NCBI GenBank assembly: GCA_021463165.1
Contig: JAJTWY010000021.1
Span: 1-58,668, forward strand
Reading direction: 5' to 3'
Source: Pyrinomonadaceae bacterium
GTDB taxonomy: Bacteria; Acidobacteriota; Blastocatellia; Pyrinomonadales; Pyrinomonadaceae
Length of the DNA stretch: 58,668 nt
A program made the position numbers and the translations under genes. Below, piece after piece: positions 52,948 through 58,668 of the stretch (positions within the stretch are counted from its first letter, which is position 1; each line of letters starts with the position of its first letter). Under the pieces are notes generated by a model. The model was not told where the DNA came from, did not search any database, and worked only from the letters and a program-made list of their open reading frames with translations.

Positions 52948-54549
52948 TTAATCGGTCACACTACACAAGCCGATTATCGGTTGATGGAGCATCGTTATCT
53001 CGGCGTTCCTTCCCATGTAGCTGCGTGCCATTGCGATGGCTTCGGTCAGGTTGTCGGCACGTTCCCAGCCGAGCATTTCGGGGACGTGGGCGTTTTCGGC
53101 ACCGGCGACGATGACCTTGCCGACGTGCTGACGGCCGTTCTCGCCCCAGTACCACATAAAGAACGCGTGCGCTCCGTGATAGGCGTTGCCGCGGCGGTAC
53201 ATTTCGATGTACGCCGGATTGGTAGCGAATTCGCGTTCGTATTTCTCTCTCAGGTAGAAGGCATCGCGGCTCTCCGGCAGCAGACGATGGAAAAATTCGA
53301 TATAGCTTGGGTGAAATTTGTGGTCAAATTCGTCAAAACACGGATGCGTAATGATCATCACGCCGCCTTTGCGAAGCAAAGGCTTGTTGCGATACATATT
53401 AAAGTGATACCCAAGCGCCATTACCTGAACGAGTATCGGATTCAGTGCCGAATAGACGTTGTAGGGCGAAATGTCCGGAATGCCTGAGATCAGAATGTCG
53501 CACTGGCCTTTGACCGGAATTTCGTATTGCCGGTAATTGAGTTCGAGGATCTTGTCGTGAACCGGCTCGGTCCTGCCTGCAAAACAGCCGATCAACTCAT
53601 ACGCCGCGGGTATCGCGTGCAGCATTTTCCTTCGAGCCAGCCGCGGCATTTTCGAGAATGTGCGCTTCATCGCCTCCCATTTCAGGCGGTCGGAAAACGA
53701 AAATTCGTCCTCATTGCGGGTCAAGATGTCGTAGCCCTCCGGAAACATCCGGTTATTCAGCGCAGTCTCGATGTGAAATACTTTGCAGTTCTCATCAACA
53801 AGTTTGCCAAGCCGGATGACCTTATAATTCAAAGCCGATTTCGGTGGATCCATGTACGAATCCGAGTCGCGGATCGTCTGCGGTTCGTGGTGTGCCCGCA
53901 GTGATTCGTAATCGCACAGCCCGACCGCGACCGATTTGTGGCCGCCGTCCATCGGGACGAGATTGATGTTGAGATAGATCAGCAAGTCGCTCTCGATCGC
54001 GCGTTTGTTTACGCGCAAAGGCTCGTTGTGCCGCGTGTGGCCGAGCGTGACGAGTTCGTCATCAGCCTCGGCATCGTGGTTGTAATAGCGGTCGGGATAA
54101 TATTCGTTAAAGATCGCTGTGCCGACCATTCGCTTCATTTCCCACTCGGTCATCTTGCGGTGCAGCGAGTTAGCGATGATCAGATGAATATCATCGACGC
54201 CATTGGCACCGCACATATCGAGCACTACCTCGAGCATCGTCTGCCGCAGATCAGGCGTCGCCATCGGCGGCAGAGGCAGCGAAATATCGTCCATCGCGAT
54301 CGTCACCCGCATTCCCGGTTCGAGCAGAGCGTAAAGGGGCTCCATCTCGAGCGGATGGTTCACGGCATAACGAATAGCCGCTTCGCGATTTGGCAACCCT
54401 TTGATCGGCGGATTCGGATAGATCACCCGGGTTCCCACCGGAATGTCCTCAAGGATAAAGTCCTCGCCATTCGGCATGATCCGCGGAGCGGAATCTTTGT
54501 CGATATAGACGATCGATTCGTGTGTCTTACGTCGTAGTTGAAGTGCCAT
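52948..54549 (-). CDS. LarA-like nickel-dependent racemase family protein
   Basis: 533 residues. Family features of LarA (DUF2088) appear: [40 protein letters not shown] (conserved His), [19 protein letters not shown], and [16 protein letters not shown] with the lysine that joins the nickel-pincer cofactor in Lactobacillus LarA. The C-terminal half continues [23 protein letters not shown]. LarA interconverts D- and L-lactate or related 2-hydroxyacids and needs LarB, LarC and LarE, which are not in this window. It stands between the antitoxin operon and the STAND gene; substrate unproven. Confidence 0.82.
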   Translation of the reverse strand: MALQLRRKTHESIVYIDKDSAPRIMPNGEDFILEDIPVGTRVIYPNPPIKGLPNREAAIRYAVNHPLEMEPLYALLEPGMRVTIAMDDISLPLPPMATPDLRQTMLEVVLDMCGANGVDDIHLIIANSLHRKMTEWEMKRMVGTAIFNEYYPDRYYNHDAEADDELVTLGHTRHNEPLRVNKRAIESDLLIYLNINLVPMDGGHKSVAVGLCDYESLRAHHEPQTIRDSDSYMDPPKSALNYKVIRLGKLVDENCKVFHIETALNNRMFPEGYDILTRNEDEFSFSDRLKWEAMKRTFSKMPRLARRKMLHAIPAAYELIGCFAGRTEPVHDKILELNYRQYEIPVKGQCDILISGIPDISPYNVYSALNPILVQVMALGYHFNMYRNKPLLRKGGVMIITHPCFDEFDHKFHPSYIEFFHRLLPESRDAFYLREKYEREFATNPAYIEMYRRGNAYHGAHAFFMWYWGENGRQHVGKVIVAGAENAHVPEMLGWERADNLTEAIAMARSYMGRNAEITMLHQPIIGLCSVTD

Positions 54550-54692
54550 GTTTATTCAAATCAAGTTCAATAAAGCTCGTTTGTCCGAGTCACCTGCGGG
54601 ATTTCGTCGAAAAAACCTTTGTCTGTCATTCAAAACCAGTTTGGTTTGGCCGAGCTTTTTCACAACCATTGATACTATTCAATCTTTGCCGT

Positions 54693-57600
54693 TCACTCGG
54701 GCAGATTCATCCGTTTCAGCAGATCCTTAAATCGCGGGTCGTCACGAAGTGGGTCCATTGCCGGATCGATGCTTGCTCGCGGCAGAAAACAGTCTTTATC
54801 TTGGTATGACCGTTCCAGCTCAGCAAATGCCTTATCCTTATCACCGAGTGCCGCGTAGATGCACGCTAGCCAATAGGTTCTCACATACTGTGTTTTCGCC
54901 ACGTCTCTGATCTTTCCGATATACTGCTCGGCCCCGCTCTGGCGGCCCGATCTGGCATAGGCGTGGCCGACTATGAAGAGCATCTCAGGGTTGTTCGGCC
55001 ATTTTCGCAATGCATCTTCACCCAGTTTTACCGCCTCGTCGTACATGCGGTTTTCGATATAGGCTGATCCAAGCCAATGGTACGCGATGCGAAAACTTGG
55101 ATCGAGATCGTACGCCTTTCGCGCTTGATTCAAAGCTTTTTCGTTTTCACGTGCGTAGAGAAAGCCCGTAACCATTACCGCGTTATTGATGAGTGAAAGC
55201 GGTTCGAGTTCTAATGCTCGCCCCATCTCCCCAAGCATCTCATCGGTGCGCTTCATCGGTGCCAAATAGCTCGATGATCTCGCAAGGTGAATATAGCCGA
55301 CGTTCGCGTCGAGTTCGCTGGCACGCCGAAACTCGCGTTCCGCCGTCGCCCAGTCCCAATCGTAGATCGCAATAGAATCGGCAAGTGCCGAATGCGCTTC
55401 AGCAAGCGTCGGGTCGATCTCGAGCGCTTGTGTCGCAGCCGCTTTCGCAAGCGGCACGCTTTCTTTCGGGGCAAGCACCGGATCCTTGCCGATTGAGTTG
55501 TACGTATCGGCAATTCCAACGTATGCAAGCGCGAAGTTCTTATCGAGGCCGATCGCTCGTTGGTATGCATCAACGGCTTTCTTGTATTCTTCACCCGTGC
55601 GCTTCGACCAGTGATAGCGACCTTGGAGATAAAGCTGATACGCTTCCGGATTGTCGGTGTATTTCTTCGTGAGCTTTTGCTCGCTTTCGCCCGAGAGCTT
55701 TAGTTGCAGTTTGTTCACGATCTCGGTGACGATCTCGCGTTGGGTGGTCAATAATTCCGAAAGTTTGCGTTCATACTGCTCGCCCCACAGCGATTTATTG
55801 GTTCGGGCATCCACGAGCTCGACCGTGATATACAGATTATCACCCCGCTTCGTGAGCCGTCCGGTCATCACCGCATCTACACCAAGTTCCGATGCGATCT
55901 TTGAAATATCCGTCTCCTTCCCCTTGTAACGCATCACCGAGCTCGTCGGGCTGACCTTCAGATCAGGAACCTGCGTTAGCCGAAAGATCAACGATTCCGC
56001 CAAACCATCGGACAAATAATCCGTGTCGGCATCCGAATTCCGATTCTCAAACGGCATCACGGCGATGGAATTGATAGATTTGGCAGGCGACAGATACCGA
56101 TAACCCAAAAATCCGCCAAGCCCGAGAACGATGAAAGCGGCGGCCGCGAGCCACGCCAGCCTGTGCCGTTTTACTTGACGAACAATATATTCGGCACTCG
56201 AGATCGTCTCGACTGTGTCGGATTGCGACAGATTTTCCGAAGATCGAACGGTCCCCTTGTTTGGAAGCGTTGTCACCGCCGAATGCGAAGCTATGCTGCT
56301 GCGATTCATCGCCTTTGTGGACCGCCATTCATTTTCGCCCTCGCGGGCGAGAGCTATGGCGTCCTTTACGGACAACGCCCTTCCCTGACGCTGCGCAAGA
56401 GCAAAGCGTTCTTCGCCGATCGCGGAGCGTGCTTCGTCAAGATAACGCTCAAGAAACAGGCGATCGACCTCCTCTATCCTGTATCCGGCGGCGTCGTAGA
56501 TCGCCTCCATGGCGCCGCTCAATCGTGCAGACCTCTCCATCTCACCGCCAATGACCGCTAAGGCTGCAAACCGTTCAAGGGCATAACCGACGCTGACACT
56601 GCTCCCCAACTCCTCGCTGATCTGCATCGACTCGAGTGTGTACGTGTGAGAAGCCTGATAATCCCCAAGCTGACACGCAACCGCCGCAAGATTGATCGCG
56701 GCCAGCATGTTTAGCTGCTGAAATCCGTTTTGCCTTGCAAGCATGAGAGTTTCTTCGTAAAGCTTTTGCGCGGCCGGATAGTCGTCACGATGACGCGCAA
56801 GTTCGCCCAGTGCATTTGCCAACTCGGCGGCCGCAAATGTTTCACCGGCTTCGCGCGCCATCGTCAAAGCGTCCTCACTAAACTTTTGCGCTCCCGCAAA
56901 ATCACCTTTATTGTGTTTAGCCGTTCCGACGCTGTGAAGGGCGTCGATGATGAGTTTCTTATCGCCGGTTTCGAACGCGATCTCCAAGCCTTTTTCCGCA
57001 AACATTACGGCCGCGTCAAAATCGCCCCGGCTCCAACTCAAGCTGCTGATGCCGCGATAGGCCGATGCAAGAAGCTTCGGGTTACCAGAGGTCGCGTTAG
57101 CATCAAGGACTCGCCGCGTCCATTCGACGCCTTCTGAAAGGTGTCCCCGACGCCACCAAAATCGCTGGATCGATGCGGCAATCCGAAGAGCCGTTTCCGG
57201 TTCTCGATCTATCGTCCAGTTAAGCGCCAGCCTTAGGTTCTCATGTTCCAGTCCAAGCCTTTTCAACCAATCGGCCGCTCTCGATCCTCTTAATTCCGGC
57301 TCGGCGAGTTCAGCGAGCTGAGCGAAAAACCAGGCATGGCGATGACGTACTTCCTGGCCTGTGCCTGTTAGTTCCAATTTTTCGAGGGCGAATTCGCGCA
57401 CGACAACCAGCATCCGAAAACGCGGGTCGCCGCCTTGCTGGTTGACCCTCTCGATCAGATTCTTGTCGAGCAGCGACGAAATAGTGTCGAGGATCTCACC
57501 GCCACGCTCGGCGCCGACGGCTTCTGCGGAATCAATCGTGAAACCGCCGGCAAAAACTGACAGACAACCGAGGAGCCGCTTTTCTTCCGCGTTCAGCAGA

Positions 57601-58622
57601 TCGTAGCTCCAAGCTATTGCACCACGCATCGTCTGGTGGCGTTCGGGCCGTTCTTTCGCGCCGCCGGTCAAAAACCTAAGCGAACTTGATAGTCGAGAAA
57701 GGATAGTCTGCGGCTCGAAAAGCTTGATGCGTGCCGCCGCGAGCTCGATCGCGAACGGCAGGCCGTCAAGGTTGCGGCAGATCGCCGACACATCAGCGGC
57801 GTTTGTTTCGGTCAATTCAAAATCCGGTCTGACTGCCCGCGCGCATTCGACGAAGAACCGGATCGATTCATACCGGGACAACGCCGCCGCCGACAGACGC
57901 TCATTTTCAAGCGGCAGAGCAAGCGGAGAAACAACGAATTCGCGTTCTGCCCTCAAGCGCAAAAGCTCGCGGCTGGTGATCAGAACTCTAAGGTTCGGGG
58001 CAGCGTTGACGACCTTCTCGATATCCGAAGCGGCTTGAGAAACCTGCTCGAAATTATCCACAACGAGCATCATCTTTCGTTCCGCGAGGTACATTTTCAA
58101 CGCTTCGAGGATCGGTTCGCTGCCGGATTCTTGAACGCCCAGCGTCTGCGCAATAACAGTAGTGACCAACTTGGGGTCGGTGATCGGAGCCAGATTGACG
58201 AAAAATACCCCGTCGGGAAAGTCCAGGAGCATGCGCCACGCAACGGCCTGTGCAAGCCGCGTTTTGCCCGTTCCCCCAACACCGGTCATTGTCAAAAGCC
58301 GAATGCCCCCGCCGCCCAGCAAGCTCTCGATCTCCGCGATCTCCTTTTCGCGCCCGATCAGCGCCGTTAGGTCATCGCTAAGATTATTCGGTGACGCGAT
58401 GAACGCTTTTGGAGAGTCTTGAGACGAACTGAATACTGCGGTTGCCCGCTCGCCCTCAGGCAAGTCCGCATTCGCAACCGCTCCGGGTTCTGGGAAGATA
58501 GCAGTCGCAGGTTCGTCGAACTTGCCTGACCCCGCCGGGCCGTAGAGCAACTCGCTTCCGTCGTCAAGACAGAAGCTCATCGTCAGGTCATACTTTCTTC
58601 CGCACTGCGGGCACTTTTTCAT
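54693..58622 (-). CDS. zinc-ribbon STAND NTPase / TPR / TolB-like / TPR signalling protein
   Basis: 1309 residues. KKCPQCGRKYDLTMSFCLDD is a zinc ribbon (Cys 4, 7, 18) common in acidobacterial signalling proteins. A STAND ATPase follows with TMTGVGGTGKTRLAQAVAWR (Walker A ~112-119), MLVVDNFEQVSQ (Walker B) and RVLITSRELLRL, then a winged-helix region and ~7 TPR units (~500-700). A single membrane helix (LAWLAAAAFIVLGLGGFLGY, ~820) leads to an external TolB_N/FlgO-like domain (SIAVMPFENRNSDADTDYLS, VDAVMTGRLTKRGDNLYITV) and a C-terminal TPR array. The usual relatives carry a Ser/Thr kinase or OmpR-like DNA-binding domain in place of STAND. Likely a transmembrane sensor; ligand unknown. It ends the window on the right, with only ~46 bases beyond. 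Confidence 0.87.
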   Translation of the reverse strand: MKKCPQCGRKYDLTMSFCLDDGSELLYGPAGSGKFDEPATAIFPEPGAVANADLPEGERATAVFSSSQDSPKAFIASPNNLSDDLTALIGREKEIAEIESLLGGGGIRLLTMTGVGGTGKTRLAQAVAWRMLLDFPDGVFFVNLAPITDPKLVTTVIAQTLGVQESGSEPILEALKMYLAERKMMLVVDNFEQVSQAASDIEKVVNAAPNLRVLITSRELLRLRAEREFVVSPLALPLENERLSAAALSRYESIRFFVECARAVRPDFELTETNAADVSAICRNLDGLPFAIELAAARIKLFEPQTILSRLSSSLRFLTGGAKERPERHQTMRGAIAWSYDLLNAEEKRLLGCLSVFAGGFTIDSAEAVGAERGGEILDTISSLLDKNLIERVNQQGGDPRFRMLVVVREFALEKLELTGTGQEVRHRHAWFFAQLAELAEPELRGSRAADWLKRLGLEHENLRLALNWTIDREPETALRIAASIQRFWWRRGHLSEGVEWTRRVLDANATSGNPKLLASAYRGISSLSWSRGDFDAAVMFAEKGLEIAFETGDKKLIIDALHSVGTAKHNKGDFAGAQKFSEDALTMAREAGETFAAAELANALGELARHRDDYPAAQKLYEETLMLARQNGFQQLNMLAAINLAAVACQLGDYQASHTYTLESMQISEELGSSVSVGYALERFAALAVIGGEMERSARLSGAMEAIYDAAGYRIEEVDRLFLERYLDEARSAIGEERFALAQRQGRALSVKDAIALAREGENEWRSTKAMNRSSIASHSAVTTLPNKGTVRSSENLSQSDTVETISSAEYIVRQVKRHRLAWLAAAAFIVLGLGGFLGYRYLSPAKSINSIAVMPFENRNSDADTDYLSDGLAESLIFRLTQVPDLKVSPTSSVMRYKGKETDISKIASELGVDAVMTGRLTKRGDNLYITVELVDARTNKSLWGEQYERKLSELLTTQREIVTEIVNKLQLKLSGESEQKLTKKYTDNPEAYQLYLQGRYHWSKRTGEEYKKAVDAYQRAIGLDKNFALAYVGIADTYNSIGKDPVLAPKESVPLAKAAATQALEIDPTLAEAHSALADSIAIYDWDWATAEREFRRASELDANVGYIHLARSSSYLAPMKRTDEMLGEMGRALELEPLSLINNAVMVTGFLYARENEKALNQARKAYDLDPSFRIAYHWLGSAYIENRMYDEAVKLGEDALRKWPNNPEMLFIVGHAYARSGRQSGAEQYIGKIRDVAKTQYVRTYWLACIYAALGDKDKAFAELERSYQDKDCFLPRASIDPAMDPLRDDPRFKDLLKRMNLPE

Positions 58623-58668
58623 ACCAAATTGCCTGATCAGAATCCGAGGTGTTTAACCATCTCGATAT

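Overview
The window reads as a chromosomal segment of an acidobacterium, most likely of the subdivision 4 / Blastocatellia type (Pyrinomonadaceae-like). This is inferred from gene style, not from a marker gene: a zinc-ribbon start (CPQC...FCLDDG) on a signalling protein, TolB-like plus TPR architectures, many secreted peptidases, and a very large ElbD-like ether-lipid enzyme. No rRNA, CRISPR array or replication origin was seen. Genes are densely packed and mostly on the minus strand in short operons.

Left part (1-17.4 kb): two tiny broken reading frames lie beside a tRNA-Arg(CCU). The tRNA follows an operon of a chlorite-dismutase-family protein, acylphosphatase and adenine phosphoribosyltransferase. 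Next come an outer-membrane-like beta-barrel, a thiamine pair (thiE-thiD) coupled to a small membrane protein, a large TPR protein, an NDP-sugar nucleotidyltransferase with mutM, and a small secreted protein. A convincing SAM-II riboswitch followed by a terminator-like hairpin precedes a homocysteine methyltransferase / methylene-THF reductase fusion. A quinone-reductase-like dehydrogenase, glmS, glmU and a membrane dipeptidase follow; glmS and glmU make UDP-GlcNAc.

Middle part (17.7-38.9 kb): a six-PAS GGDEF-EAL protein, a secreted lineage protein, an AlkA-like glycosylase, a YvcK/CofD-family protein, a secreted beta-propeller protein, a decayed small secreted-protein gene, secA, two coupled proteins of unknown function, a Ski2-like helicase that lacks its second half and ends beside REP-like hairpins, an S9 peptidase, a class A beta-lactamase-like serine hydrolase, an APC permease, and a five-repeat beta-flower protein overlapping the permease stop.

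Right part (38.9-58.7 kb): an extended SDR, a bacterial GH47 alpha-mannosidase, an M16 peptidase, and a 1473-residue reductase-ligase-ACP-acyltransferase enzyme resembling myxobacterial ElbD. Its first ~60 bp occur twice more upstream, separated by REP hairpins and a RAYT transposase. Beyond these lies an accessory operon (Phd antitoxin, VapC toxin, a frameshifted small gene, a fused nuclease-methyltransferase), a LarA-like protein without maturation genes, and a zinc-ribbon/STAND NTPase/TPR/membrane/TolB-like/TPR protein that runs almost to the window edge.

The strongest candidates for a second look are the SAM-II switch with its downstream hairpin, the ElbD-like enzyme with its copied gene starts, the STAND-TolB fusion, and the defence-like accessory operon.
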